Origin: a virus
Length of the DNA: 64,000 bases
Strand: one strand, 5' to 3'
Virus record (IMG/VR): IMGVR_UViG_3300044631_002422
Coordinates: 84,314-148,313 of that record
Positions 24,117 to 32,653 of this stretch are shown piece by piece (position 1 is the first letter of the stretch; every line of letters begins with the position of its first letter). The notes under the pieces were generated by a model. It saw nothing but the letters and a program-made list of their open reading frames with translations. It did no database searches and was not told the origin of the DNA. A program made the translations under genes and the position numbers.

Positions 24117-24840
24117 CTTTCCAAATGTTGCTATTGTTTGCGCAAATTACAACTATGGTAAATTTATAGTTGCTGCAATGAAAAGCATTATGAGCCAAAC
24201 ATATAAAGGTAAAATTCGTCTTTATGTTGTAGATGACGGATCTACCGATAACTCATGGGAATTAATATCTGAATATGCCGCGTTATTTTCTGATAAAATT
24301 TTTCCAATCAGAATACAAAATTCTGGCGCTAGTGCTGCTAGAAATTTAGCAATTGAATACGCTATTGAATGGGCTGAAATCATAGGTATACTTGATGCTG
24401 ATGACGCATACATGCCAAATAAAGTCGCGGTCTTAGTTAACAAACTTGTAGAACATGACGAAATAGGCGTTGCTTACGGCGATTATATGAATGTATTTCC
24501 AGAGTATTCTAAACTAGAATTCAAGTCATCTTACAGTAAAATAGGTCTTCTACAAAAGTGTATGGTTCATAGTAATTCTTTGATAAAAAAGAAATACTTA
24601 CAACAAGCAAAACTTCCAAACGGAGACTTCTTTGATAGAAATCTTCATGGACCGGCAAGCAAAGATTTTATTGGATGCACCGAAGATTATGACTTATGGA
24701 TAAGATTGTCTAACTTATGTATCATAACACACGTTCCAGAATGTTTAGCTATTGCCAATCAACATGGAAACAATCAATCAATGAAGATGACTGCTGAAAT
24801 TTTCAATCAAAACACACGAACAATGATGGAAAGAAAATGA
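24106..24840 (+). CDS. GT2-family glycosyltransferase
   Basis: 244 residues beginning MGNNFPNVAIVCANYNYGKF; this ATG has GGAGAG upstream and begins right at the first strand, so it is preferred over an upstream in-frame codon at 24067. GT2 hallmarks are LYVVDDGSTDNSWELI, the NSGASAARNLAIEYA segment and the metal-binding IGILDADDAYMPNK. Further on, CTEDYDLWIRL matches the catalytic ED-x-D-LW-R region. The enzyme should be a soluble inverting glycosyltransferase using an NDP-sugar. Donor and acceptor are unknown. Confidence 0.9.
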   Translation: MGNNFPNVAIVCANYNYGKFIVAAMKSIMSQTYKGKIRLYVVDDGSTDNSWELISEYAALFSDKIFPIRIQNSGASAARNLAIEYAIEWAEIIGILDADDAYMPNKVAVLVNKLVEHDEIGVAYGDYMNVFPEYSKLEFKSSYSKIGLLQKCMVHSNSLIKKKYLQQAKLPNGDFFDRNLHGPASKDFIGCTEDYDLWIRLSNLCIITHVPECLAIANQHGNNQSMKMTAEIFNQNTRTMMERK

Positions 24841-25547
24841 GTAGATTTGTTACCAATATAAGAAAAAAAGTAGTTCAAAATGATCAGTCAGATGGTATAT
24901 CGGTAGCAATACTTTCCGCTGGCTGTGGAAGTAAAATCAAGTCATATGAACCAAGAAGTTTGCTAAAAATAAACAACGAAGAATTTTTGATAGATCATCA
25001 ACTTACAACTATAGCTAATTTTTTTGTAAAACCGGAAATCATTACTGTTGTTGGTTGCTATGCAAACAAGGTAATCAAAAAAATTAAAGGTAAATGCAGA
25101 GTAGTTGAAAATCAGATACATGAAGAAACTAATGCTTCAGAAAGTATGAGACTTGCGTTCAACAATTCAAGCATGTCAAGTTTTATGTTTATACATGGAG
25201 ATATTCTGTTTGATACAAATTGTTTAGATGCAGAATACTCTCATTCGTTTATAATTACAGATTCCAAAAAAATGATAGGTGAAAATGAAATAGGAGTTAC
25301 TATTGTTGATAATAAAGCTTCGATAATGTCATACGGACTTCCTATAAAATGGGCGCAAATAGCGTTTTTTACTGGCAAAGAGTTAAAAATACTAAATAAC
25401 ATCTTTCAAAGATTTGAAGACAAAGATAAAAAGAAACTTTCATTTGAAATAATTAATGATGTTATTTCTAACGGGGGAGTGTTTCATTGTTATGAACCAC
25501 ATAAGATGAGAATCAAGGAAATTGATACAATAAAGGATATAGAATGA
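24837..25547 (+). CDS. Sugar nucleotidyltransferase-like protein
   Basis: 236 residues with a nucleotidyltransferase-type start: SVAILSAGCGSKIKSYEPRSLLKINNEEFLIDHQL corresponds to the AAGxGxR...PKxL signature of NDP-sugar pyrophosphorylases. The usual glycine-rich loop is altered (SAGCGSKIK, with Lys for Arg). Later strands SSFMFIHGDILFD and EIGVTIVDN match the substrate-binding part. It probably activates a sugar-1-phosphate, or a related small molecule, for the surrounding transferases. The first 20 residues are a basic leader. It overlaps neighbours as ATGA at both ends. Confidence 0.7.
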   Translation: MSRFVTNIRKKVVQNDQSDGISVAILSAGCGSKIKSYEPRSLLKINNEEFLIDHQLTTIANFFVKPEIITVVGCYANKVIKKIKGKCRVVENQIHEETNASESMRLAFNNSSMSSFMFIHGDILFDTNCLDAEYSHSFIITDSKKMIGENEIGVTIVDNKASIMSYGLPIKWAQIAFFTGKELKILNNIFQRFEDKDKKKLSFEIINDVISNGGVFHCYEPHKMRIKEIDTIKDIE

Positions 25548-26590
25548 AAGTACTAATAGCAAGCGATGGTTTACACGCTCATTTCTATGAAAGAATGACA
25601 TGGGCAAATGCTTTCATGGCCTGCGGAATAAATGTTGCTATATGGGACATAAAACAACATTCAGCTTTTGATGTTTTTGATACTTTCGAACCAGATTTGT
25701 TTCTTGGTCAATCATACAATCTTGATGAAGCAACGATAAAATGTATATATGAAAGACCTCATTTAAAAGTTGGTCTTCGTGCTGGCGATTGGGGGGATCA
25801 AACAAAAGAAATTGACTTTAATAAGTTCAATATATTGGCATGTTCTATTAAAGAACGAGAAATGCTAAAAAAACTAAAAGATGAAACTGGCCAACCGGAG
25901 TTTGTTCATATCCATTATACTCCAGAAGCTATATCTAAAACTCATAACTATTTTGAAACAATTGGAATCAAACCAGTTTCAATTATGATGTCTGCCGATA
26001 CCGTTTCTTATAGCAATGCAAAGTTTGATCCGTCTTTAGAATGTGACATAGCTTTTGTTGGCGGATTTTGGCCGTATAAAGGTCAAGTAATACGTCCATA
26101 TTTTTTCCCGCTACTTGAGCATATTGGCAAATACAGAGTGAAAATTTTTGGAAATCAACCTTGGCCAGTCAACCAATACTGCGGACTCATCAACGATGAA
26201 GACGTAAAGAATTTATTTGCCTCTGCTAAAATATGTCCAAATTTAAGTGAGCCACATGCTCATGAATTTGGCTTTGATGTTAATGAAAGAATATTCAAGA
26301 TTTTATATGCTGATGGATTCTGCATAAGTGATAATGTAGAAGGATACAAAAACACTTTTTCTGATTCGGTTGTTTATGCAAGTTCTCCAAATGACTTCAG
26401 TGAAAAGGTTGAATATTACCTACAAAACCCAGATGAAAGAAAAATTATATCAAATCTTGGAAAAAAACTTGTTCGGGAAAATCATACAGGGTTTCATCGT
26501 GTATCGCAAATATTACAAGAATCTGGATATACAGAGTTATCAAAAGAACTATTGACTCAATACCGAAAGTATATAAATGAACAAGCCTAA
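25544..26590 (+). CDS. CgeB-like glycosyltransferase (GT-B fold)
   Basis: 348 residues. The N-domain begins MKVLIASDGLHAHFYERMTWANAF and includes DLFLGQSYNLDEATI. The C-domain has CDIAFVGGFWPYKG, VKIFGNQPWPV and a late segment VNERIFKILYADGFCISDNVEG that matches the CgeB/Glyco_trans_1_2 family. The final 60 residues (YYLQNPDERKIISNLGKK) are the usual C-terminal helices. Length is normal. No membrane region is seen. It sits between the nucleotidyltransferase and the epimerase/reductase, as expected in a sugar-assembly operon. Confidence 0.8.
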   Translation: MKVLIASDGLHAHFYERMTWANAFMACGINVAIWDIKQHSAFDVFDTFEPDLFLGQSYNLDEATIKCIYERPHLKVGLRAGDWGDQTKEIDFNKFNILACSIKEREMLKKLKDETGQPEFVHIHYTPEAISKTHNYFETIGIKPVSIMMSADTVSYSNAKFDPSLECDIAFVGGFWPYKGQVIRPYFFPLLEHIGKYRVKIFGNQPWPVNQYCGLINDEDVKNLFASAKICPNLSEPHAHEFGFDVNERIFKILYADGFCISDNVEGYKNTFSDSVVYASSPNDFSEKVEYYLQNPDERKIISNLGKKLVRENHTGFHRVSQILQESGYTELSKELLTQYRKYINEQA

Positions 26591-27542
26591 AATTTTGATT
26601 ACTGGGTCTACTGGATTTCTTGGTAGGGCAGTTATGAGCGCAATCGATGATAAATATATCAAAATTGGGCTTAAGGGAAAATCTCATTGTGATTTAACAA
26701 ATCAAAAATATGTTGATTATACTTTACAAGAATATGAACCGGACTATATTATTCATCTAGCTGCCGCCTGTGGAGGGATAGGAATAAACCAAAAATTACC
26801 GGGACAATTCTTGTATGACAATCTAGCGATGGGAATGAATTTAATCGAAAGCTGCCGCAAATATGGCAGACTGAAAAAATTCATTATGGTTGGCACTGTT
26901 TGTTCTTATCCTAAATACACTCCAGTTCCATTTCAAGAAGAAGATCTTTGGAACGGATATCCTGAAGAAACCAATGCTCCATACGGTATAGCAAAAAAGA
27001 CGTTAATAGAAATGCTTGTTGCTTATAATAAGCAGTATGGATTTAATTCCACAAACTTAATACCAGTAAATATGTATGGCCCAAACGATAATTTCAATCC
27101 TACTAGCAGTCATGTTATACCAGCATTGATATTAAAAATAGATCGCGCTATTCAAAATAATGAAAACAGTATCATACTATGGGGCAGCGGACACGCAAGT
27201 CGTGAATTTTTGTATGTTGAAGATTGCGCGCAGGCAATCGTTTCTTGCCTAAATGTAGATACTGATCCATATCCAATCAATATAGGAACATGTAGCGAAA
27301 TTACTATCAAAGATCTAGTATCAAAGATTGCAAATGTAATGGGCTATAATGGAAACATATTATACAATTTAAATTATCCAGATGGTCAACCAAGGAGATG
27401 TTTAGATATAACCAAAGCTTCAACTATTCTAAATTTTACAGCTAAAACAAATCTTGACGATGGATTGAAACAAACCGTTGACTGGTACTACAAAAACAAA
27501 GATATGGAGAAATTCGTTGATTACTTTAATTATATTCAGTAA
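26577..27542 (+). CDS. fcl: GDP-L-fucose synthase-like epimerase/reductase
   Basis: 321 residues of the extended SDR superfamily. The Rossmann GSTGFLG is at 10-16, HLAAACGGIGINQ is at 60-72, and GTVCSYPK with the YxxxK pair Tyr136/Lys140 follows. The family-specific MYGPNDNFNPTSSHVIPALI, WGSGHASREFLYVEDCA and PDGQPRRCLD match GDP-4-keto-6-deoxy-D-mannose epimerase/reductase (Fcl/WcaG), which forms GDP-L-fucose with NADPH. No GDP-mannose 4,6-dehydratase was recognised in this window, so the substrate must come from the host or from genes outside. Related sugar epimerases are an alternative. Confidence 0.87.
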   Translation: MNKPKILITGSTGFLGRAVMSAIDDKYIKIGLKGKSHCDLTNQKYVDYTLQEYEPDYIIHLAAACGGIGINQKLPGQFLYDNLAMGMNLIESCRKYGRLKKFIMVGTVCSYPKYTPVPFQEEDLWNGYPEETNAPYGIAKKTLIEMLVAYNKQYGFNSTNLIPVNMYGPNDNFNPTSSHVIPALILKIDRAIQNNENSIILWGSGHASREFLYVEDCAQAIVSCLNVDTDPYPINIGTCSEITIKDLVSKIANVMGYNGNILYNLNYPDGQPRRCLDITKASTILNFTAKTNLDDGLKQTVDWYYKNKDMEKFVDYFNYIQ

Positions 27543-28395
27543 AAATAGACCATTACAATTAGATCTTTGCTTGTCTAGCATAAGGCAAAACTTTAATGCA
27601 AACTATACTCCAATAGTTTTGTATGACTGTGACGAACAGTATGAAAATGCATATAAAAATCTCAAAGATGAACATGCTAATGTAATGTTTTGGCGGCAGG
27701 GTAGATCTTTATTTGAAGATGTTTTTGTTGCCATAAACTCTTACGATGATTCGTATGTTTGTTTTATGACCGATGATTGTATTATGTACCAACAATCACC
27801 AAATCTTAGCAACGAAAATATAAACAACATATTTGCAATGGAAAATATTTGTTGTTTTTCTTTACGGCTTGGAGCCAATATAACAAAACGCGGGCATTTA
27901 GGAGAAAAAGAGTTTGAATGGTTTGATAGTCCACTTCTATACTCAGAAGGCTTAACCGTATGGCAAAATAAGCTAGGATTTATTTGTTGGGATAGAACAC
28001 AACATTTTTATGGAAGCTATTGGAATTACCCAATTTCAGTAGATGGCCATATATTCAGAACCAAAGACCTTTCATCTTGGATGGAAGAGTTGGTGTATTT
28101 AGAGCCAATAAAAAAATGGCAACAAACACCAAATGAACTAGAACGATCTTTACAGAGATTTGTAAACGAAATAAAACCACTGGTTGGATGTTTCGAGTTG
28201 AGTTGTGTTGTAAATAGTCCAAACAATAGAGTTCAAAATACAATTCTAAATTACGAAGGTGTTTTTCATCCCGCGACAGCAGAATTACTGCTTCAATATT
28301 TTGAACAAGGAAAACGAATAGATTTACAGAAATTAGATACTGGTAATATCGAATGTCCTCATACTGAAATTGATATACTTAAGGGATTAGAATGA
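27517..28395 (+). CDS. GT2-like glycosyltransferase
   Basis: 292 residues from TTG 27517 (GGAGA 6 bases upstream); the protein then opens MITLIIFSKNRPLQLDLCLSSI, the classic GT2-like first strand and helix. A DDx metal motif is in YVCFMTDDCIMYQQSP. The second half contains aromatic-rich substrate segments (FYGSYWNYPISVDGHIF). An upstream TTG at 27478 would add 13 residues inside the previous gene and is disfavoured. It overlaps the epimerase gene by 26 bp. Donor and acceptor are not known. Confidence 0.75.
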   Translation: MITLIIFSKNRPLQLDLCLSSIRQNFNANYTPIVLYDCDEQYENAYKNLKDEHANVMFWRQGRSLFEDVFVAINSYDDSYVCFMTDDCIMYQQSPNLSNENINNIFAMENICCFSLRLGANITKRGHLGEKEFEWFDSPLLYSEGLTVWQNKLGFICWDRTQHFYGSYWNYPISVDGHIFRTKDLSSWMEELVYLEPIKKWQQTPNELERSLQRFVNEIKPLVGCFELSCVVNSPNNRVQNTILNYEGVFHPATAELLLQYFEQGKRIDLQKLDTGNIECPHTEIDILKGLE

Positions 28396-29138
28396 TTAGT
28401 GTAGTAACTGGCACTTTGAATAGATATGATTATCTTTACGGACTTCTAAAAAATACTATTTGGGCTGACGATAGAATAGAATTAGTTTTAGTTGATGGTG
28501 GAAGTACAGATGGTACAATAGAATTAGGACGAGAGATAGCCTCAAAAGAACCAAGACTTAAATTTATAGAAGTTGGACATAGAAGTTCTTACCCACATTA
28601 TATGAATCTGGGTATAAAAAATGCCTCGCATGAGTTGATTTGCCAATGGAACGACGATGTTTTACTTTGCAACAAATGGTCAGAGGCTTTAGATGAAATT
28701 GATGATCATGATGTTTACATATTTAATTGGAAAACTGGATCTTTAGAAGACACGCACAATCCTGAATGGCTCAAGTGCAACAGCATACGCGACAACGGAT
28801 GGATTGTAATAAACAATGCCGAATACAAATATCCACAATCCATAGGCGAGCAATACAATGAAGTATGCGTAAACTACGGAATTTACAAAAAGGATGTGTT
28901 TAGAAAATATGGTCTTTACAATCCAGAGTATCAATACTACTGTGCAGATGGAGAAATGGCCATGCGATCAAAATATCATGGGGCAAAATTTAAAACTTGT
29001 TTAAACATAAAGGTTTGTGTGCTTCCAGCGGAAAAAAGAGCCATTATGACTAATGAGGATGTTCAAAGATACAATTTGGACTGCTTTCATTTTAACTATA
29101 AAACACCTAGCTATTTCAATGGTGAGTATCTGGAGTAA
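28392..29138 (+). CDS. GT2-family glycosyltransferase
   Basis: 248 residues starting MISVVTGTLNRYDYLYGLLKN. It has the GT2 nucleotide-binding LVLVDGGSTDGTIELG, the HYMNLGIKNASHELICQW helix, and NDDVLLC in place of the DxD metal site. An acceptor-side region YYCADGEMAMRSKYHGAKF follows. Length is typical for a single-domain GT2. It overlaps the previous stop by ATGA and is followed three bases later by the next gene. It probably acts in the same assembly line as its neighbours. Confidence 0.88.
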   Translation: MISVVTGTLNRYDYLYGLLKNTIWADDRIELVLVDGGSTDGTIELGREIASKEPRLKFIEVGHRSSYPHYMNLGIKNASHELICQWNDDVLLCNKWSEALDEIDDHDVYIFNWKTGSLEDTHNPEWLKCNSIRDNGWIVINNAEYKYPQSIGEQYNEVCVNYGIYKKDVFRKYGLYNPEYQYYCADGEMAMRSKYHGAKFKTCLNIKVCVLPAEKRAIMTNEDVQRYNLDCFHFNYKTPSYFNGEYLE

Positions 29139-29141
29139 ATT

Positions 29142-29693
29142 ATGAGTAAAACTGGGTTTTTGCTATTCGGAAGATTTGATTCAGATAATAGCATAGATAG
29201 TGAAATACAACAATGTTTGCAGCATTTTGGGAATCTAGAAATAGACTTGCATTTCTTGGGATTTGGCGCAGCAGGAAAAAATACAACAAAATTAAACGAT
29301 AATTTTTCATTATTTGAAAGTTTGGATATTACATTTTTTCAGAACAAAATCGTCTCAAAATTAGAAAACTTTACAGAGTTGGGTTATAACAAAACAATAA
29401 TATGCAGCTGCTCGTACCAAATAAAGAATCTAAATTTTCTAGACAAAAACTTAATATTTGTTTACTATGATGATTTGGATTTTGAAAAACACAAAAATAT
29501 CAACCATAGATTCATGTATGGTCGCACTTCTTTAATAAAAAGAATATGGGAAAATAGACCGTTTGACGTAACCAAAGACTTAGATAAAAATTTGTTTCTA
29601 AATACATTTAATGTAATAGGTCTTAAAAAAATGAATGAAAACAAAGTATTGATGGATCAAACGATCCAAAGAATCGGATGGTCTTCTCAATGA
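29142..29693 (+). CDS. Hypothetical protein, 183 aa
   Basis: Not recognised. It begins MSKTGFLLFGRFDSDNSID with a strand-glycine pattern like the first strand of a nucleotide-binding fold, and continues with LEIDLHFLGFGAAGKN and LGYNKTIICSCSYQ, then NLIFVYYDDLDFEK. These alternating hydrophobic strands suggest an alpha/beta domain, possibly half of a GT-B enzyme or another Rossmann-like protein. There is no complete catalytic motif. It overlaps the next gene by 4 bp and lies inside the glycan island. Confidence 0.55.
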   Translation: MSKTGFLLFGRFDSDNSIDSEIQQCLQHFGNLEIDLHFLGFGAAGKNTTKLNDNFSLFESLDITFFQNKIVSKLENFTELGYNKTIICSCSYQIKNLNFLDKNLIFVYYDDLDFEKHKNINHRFMYGRTSLIKRIWENRPFDVTKDLDKNLFLNTFNVIGLKKMNENKVLMDQTIQRIGWSSQ

Positions 29694-30400
29694 AACTATT
29701 ATCATTCAGTCTTTACGGTGATGACCCAAAATACACTCGCGGTTTAATAACAAACCTAGATATAAAATTACGAGACAATCTATATCAAGATTGGGATGTT
29801 ATTGTATATCACGATAATAGTGTAAAAGATAATATTTTAAATGAACTTGAATCTAAAGGGGCTATTTTAAGGAATGTAACTAACTCTGGAATATTTCCTT
29901 TAAGTTGGAGATTTTTAGCCAACGATGAATCTAATGTTGAAAGATTTATTTCTAGAGATGCCGACTCAAGAATCAGTAAACGCGAAGAAGAAGCTGTTTT
30001 ACAATGGATTGCTAGTAATAAAACTCTTCATATAATGAGAGATCATCCTCATCATAGCTATAAAATTTTAGCCGGTATGTGGGGAATGAAAACTCAAGAA
30101 TTTAATATGCAACAAGAAATATTAAGATATCAAAAACAAGAATATATAACAAATGTTAGTAATTGGCCAAAACAAACAGATCAGTATTTTTTAGCTGATT
30201 TTGTTTACACTAAATATGGGAACCAAGAAAATTCAATAATACACGTTGCTAGAGACTATGTTAACAGAAGGTGGACGAATGAAAATTGGGCAATTGATTT
30301 TCCGAGCGCAATCGGTAAAGAAAAATATTTTGTTGGAGAGGTTTTCTATTTCGATCATAATGGAATAGAAAGAAGAGACTATCAATGTGGGGAAAGATAA
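29690..30400 (+). CDS. GT-A-like glycosyltransferase, capsular type
   Basis: 236 residues from ATG 29690 (MKLLSFSLYGDDPKYTRGL). An upstream ATG at 29678 would add four residues within the previous gene. The key motif is FISRDADSRISKREE (DxD-type metal site) after the SWRFLANDE segment; HIMRDHPHHSYKILAGMWGMK and QTDQYFLADFVYTKYG follow. That set matches a family of small glycosyltransferase-like proteins found in capsule and phage clusters. GGATGG lies about 9 bases upstream. The next gene starts at its stop codon. Confidence 0.65.
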   Translation: MKLLSFSLYGDDPKYTRGLITNLDIKLRDNLYQDWDVIVYHDNSVKDNILNELESKGAILRNVTNSGIFPLSWRFLANDESNVERFISRDADSRISKREEEAVLQWIASNKTLHIMRDHPHHSYKILAGMWGMKTQEFNMQQEILRYQKQEYITNVSNWPKQTDQYFLADFVYTKYGNQENSIIHVARDYVNRRWTNENWAIDFPSAIGKEKYFVGEVFYFDHNGIERRDYQCGER

Positions 30401-30858
30401 TGTTAAATATATCAGCTTTAATCAACGATTTGTCAGCATCGCAAAATTCATTTTATATGATTAAGGAATTCAATAAGTGTATTGAAAATACTGATTTATC
30501 AGTGAGCGTATTTTGTAATAGGCATTGTGTTCCTGTTATACAACCATTATTTGCTTGTAGGTTGGTTAATTTTCTTGTGTCTTACAATGGAATTGTGATT
30601 GCCACAACTCTGGAAGAAGCCGAGATAATATTAAAACTTCCAAATAAGTCGAGCAGATATCTATATTTATGGGATTTAGATTGGTTAGAAAATCCTGTAT
30701 TTTTCTCAAGTGCCATGAATATTCTCCGCGACAATAAGTTGCAGATTTTAGCCAGAAGTGAATCTCATGCAAAAGCGATAGATAATTTTGCTAATCGTGA
30801 AGTAAAGGGAATTATAGATAATTGGAATATTGATCAGGTTTTAAAACTATGTACTTAA
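30400..30858 (+). CDS. Hypothetical glycan-island protein, 152 aa
   Basis: Not recognised by motif. It starts at ATG 30400 (GGGGAAAG upstream), overlapping the previous stop; an ATG at 30385 is an alternative. The sequence reads ISALINDLSASQNSFYMIKEFNK, then VSVFCNRHCVPVIQ, GIVIATTLEEAEIILKL and RYLYLWDLDWLEN. This strand-helix pattern looks like the N-terminal Rossmann half of a GT-B protein. It is followed at once by a heptosyltransferase-like gene, so the two may form a pair. No catalytic residues can be stated. Confidence 0.55.
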   Translation: MLNISALINDLSASQNSFYMIKEFNKCIENTDLSVSVFCNRHCVPVIQPLFACRLVNFLVSYNGIVIATTLEEAEIILKLPNKSSRYLYLWDLDWLENPVFFSSAMNILRDNKLQILARSESHAKAIDNFANREVKGIIDNWNIDQVLKLCT

Positions 30859-31484
30859 TACATCATCATCTTGGGCTTGGAGATCATATAATTTGCAATG
30901 GGCTAGTTCGTCAACTTGCAAAAGTCAAAGATGTTACTTTAGCAGTAAAACACAAAAATCTAGCAAATGTTTGCAGGATGTTTAATGATATTCCTATTGA
31001 GTATTACTTGATCGATAAAGACGAATCAACTGGTAATATTGGGTGGTGTTTTGGAGGAGATAAAAGAATTAATTTTGATGAGGCTTTTTATAAGCAAGCT
31101 GTAGTAAATTTTGAAGAGCGATGGAACTCTTTTTACATTGAAAGAGACGTAAAGAAAGAACGCCAGTTAATAGAATATATTTGCCCATCAAAAAAATTCT
31201 GTCTTGTCCACAACACAGCGAGTGCTGGAAAAGTAAACATAAACATAGAAACCGACTTACCGATAGTAGAACTACATAAAACACCAATTGAAAAATCTAT
31301 ATTTGACTGGATGGGCATTATTGAATTGGCTTCAGAAATACATTGTATAAATTCTTCATTCATTCATTTGGTTGATTCGATGCAGCCAATCGCTAAACTA
31401 TATTTTCATGACGATAGATCTCATTTACAATTTTCAAAAAAATTAAACTGGAGAACTTTAGGTGTCGGGGCAGATACAAATTGA
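30849..31484 (+). CDS. Heptosyltransferase-like (GT9-type) protein
   Basis: 211 residues beginning MYLIHHHLGLGDHIICNGLVRQL, the pattern of the GT9/ADP-heptose transferase N-terminus (GLGDxI). The middle contains FCLVHNTASAGKVN, and the end has IIELASEIHCINSSFIHLVDSM followed by AKLYFHDDRS, resembling the C-domain donor site. It is shorter than typical GT9 enzymes (about 320-350 residues), so parts of both domains are reduced. It may work with the preceding gene. The end overlaps the methyltransferase-like gene by 23 bp. Confidence 0.6.
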   Translation: MYLIHHHLGLGDHIICNGLVRQLAKVKDVTLAVKHKNLANVCRMFNDIPIEYYLIDKDESTGNIGWCFGGDKRINFDEAFYKQAVVNFEERWNSFYIERDVKKERQLIEYICPSKKFCLVHNTASAGKVNINIETDLPIVELHKTPIEKSIFDWMGIIELASEIHCINSSFIHLVDSMQPIAKLYFHDDRSHLQFSKKLNWRTLGVGADTN

Positions 31485-32082
31485 TAGTAAGTTTGGAAAA
31501 ATTCTCAAGCAGATTTCCGAACGAAGTAATGTAATAAATATCGTTGAAATAGGAACTTGGAATGGTCTTGGTTCAACCTTATGTATACTAGAAGGAATAA
31601 AAAATAAACAACAAACTAATTTCATTAGTATTGAGTTGATAGATGAAATGCACCATGTCGCTAAAATCAATTTAGAAAAATACAAAGACAAAGTAAAGTT
31701 GTTAAACGGAACAATAATAAAAAAACAAGATCTGTATTGGTTTGAACCGTCTGACTATTTATTCAAAGACATAGAAAAACAGCATTTTGATTTGTATTAC
31801 GATAAAGAAGTTGCCGCAATAAAAAACGCAAAAAATGTAATAGAAGAAATACCTGAAATTATTGATTTTTTGATTTTGGATGGCGGAGAATATAGCACAT
31901 ATCCAGAATGGCAAATGCTAAAATTTAAAACAAATACAGTGGCTTTGGATGATACTACTCTTCTTAAAACAAAAAAAATACGAGAAGAATTATTGTTGGA
32001 CAATGAATGGAAAATCACTCATGAAGATTTATCAGATAGAAATGGATATACAGTATTCGAGAGGATAACCTATGTTCGATAA
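31462..32082 (+). CDS. Class I SAM methyltransferase-like protein
   Basis: 206 residues starting with GTG (MSGQIQIDSKFG; GGAGAA about 6 bases upstream, no better ATG). Motif I is NIVEIGTWNGLGST and motif II is NFISIELIDEMHHVAK, ending with Glu. A later acidic strand is IIDFLILDGGEYSTYPEW. The family resembles class I O-methyltransferases that act on sugars or small molecules. Position among transferases suggests methylation of a sugar residue; the substrate is inferred only from context. It overlaps the neighbours by 23 and 11 bp. Confidence 0.72.
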   Translation: MSGQIQIDSKFGKILKQISERSNVINIVEIGTWNGLGSTLCILEGIKNKQQTNFISIELIDEMHHVAKINLEKYKDKVKLLNGTIIKKQDLYWFEPSDYLFKDIEKQHFDLYYDKEVAAIKNAKNVIEEIPEIIDFLILDGGEYSTYPEWQMLKFKTNTVALDDTTLLKTKKIREELLLDNEWKITHEDLSDRNGYTVFERITYVR

Positions 32083-32653
32083 ACCAAATAGTAAACAACT
32101 TATAGATGATAGATGCGGGCTGGTATTTCCTTGGTATGTTCCATTATCTCTAGAGTTTTTTCTCATCAATGACGTAGGCAATTGGGATATATTCGAGTGG
32201 GGAGGAGGATTGTCAAGCGCGTGGTATGCTTACAATGCAAAATACGTCGATATTCTAGAAACAAACGAAAAATGGACAAAAGAAATAGATGATTACATCA
32301 AACATAAACTAAATAAAAACAACTATTCTATCAAATACATAGATGTAAAATCAGAAGAAGCCGAATATGGCTCGCAAAATATTCCTACTCCAAACATGGA
32401 ATTGTACCTATCATATATCAGCACTTTAAACAAAACCTACGATTGTATTATTATTGACGGATCGTATCGCGATGAAGCCATCATTCCGTCTATTCAATAT
32501 GTTAAAAATGGAGGATACATAATATTTGACAACTATGAGCAAGTAACTTCTGGTTATTCTACCCTAAAAAATAAAGATCTCTTGAATAGATACGATTCCA
32601 ATATCTATACCGAGGGCGACTGGAAAACTGGTATATGGAGAATATATAAATGA
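32072..32653 (+). CDS. SAM methyltransferase-like protein
   Basis: 193 residues. SAM-binding features are NWDIFEWGGGLSSAWYAYNA for motif I, YVDILETNEKWTKEI for motif II and YDCIIIDGSYRDEAIIPSIQYVKNGGYIIFDNYEQ for motifs IV-VI. The N-terminal part (DRCGLVFPWYVPLSLEFF) is typical of small phage and bacterial methyltransferases. GAGAGGA precedes the ATG. It is the last glycan-island gene before a nuclease gene and overlaps it by 4 bp. A sugar or protein substrate is likely, but not shown. Confidence 0.78.
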   Translation: MFDKPNSKQLIDDRCGLVFPWYVPLSLEFFLINDVGNWDIFEWGGGLSSAWYAYNAKYVDILETNEKWTKEIDDYIKHKLNKNNYSIKYIDVKSEEAEYGSQNIPTPNMELYLSYISTLNKTYDCIIIDGSYRDEAIIPSIQYVKNGGYIIFDNYEQVTSGYSTLKNKDLLNRYDSNIYTEGDWKTGIWRIYK

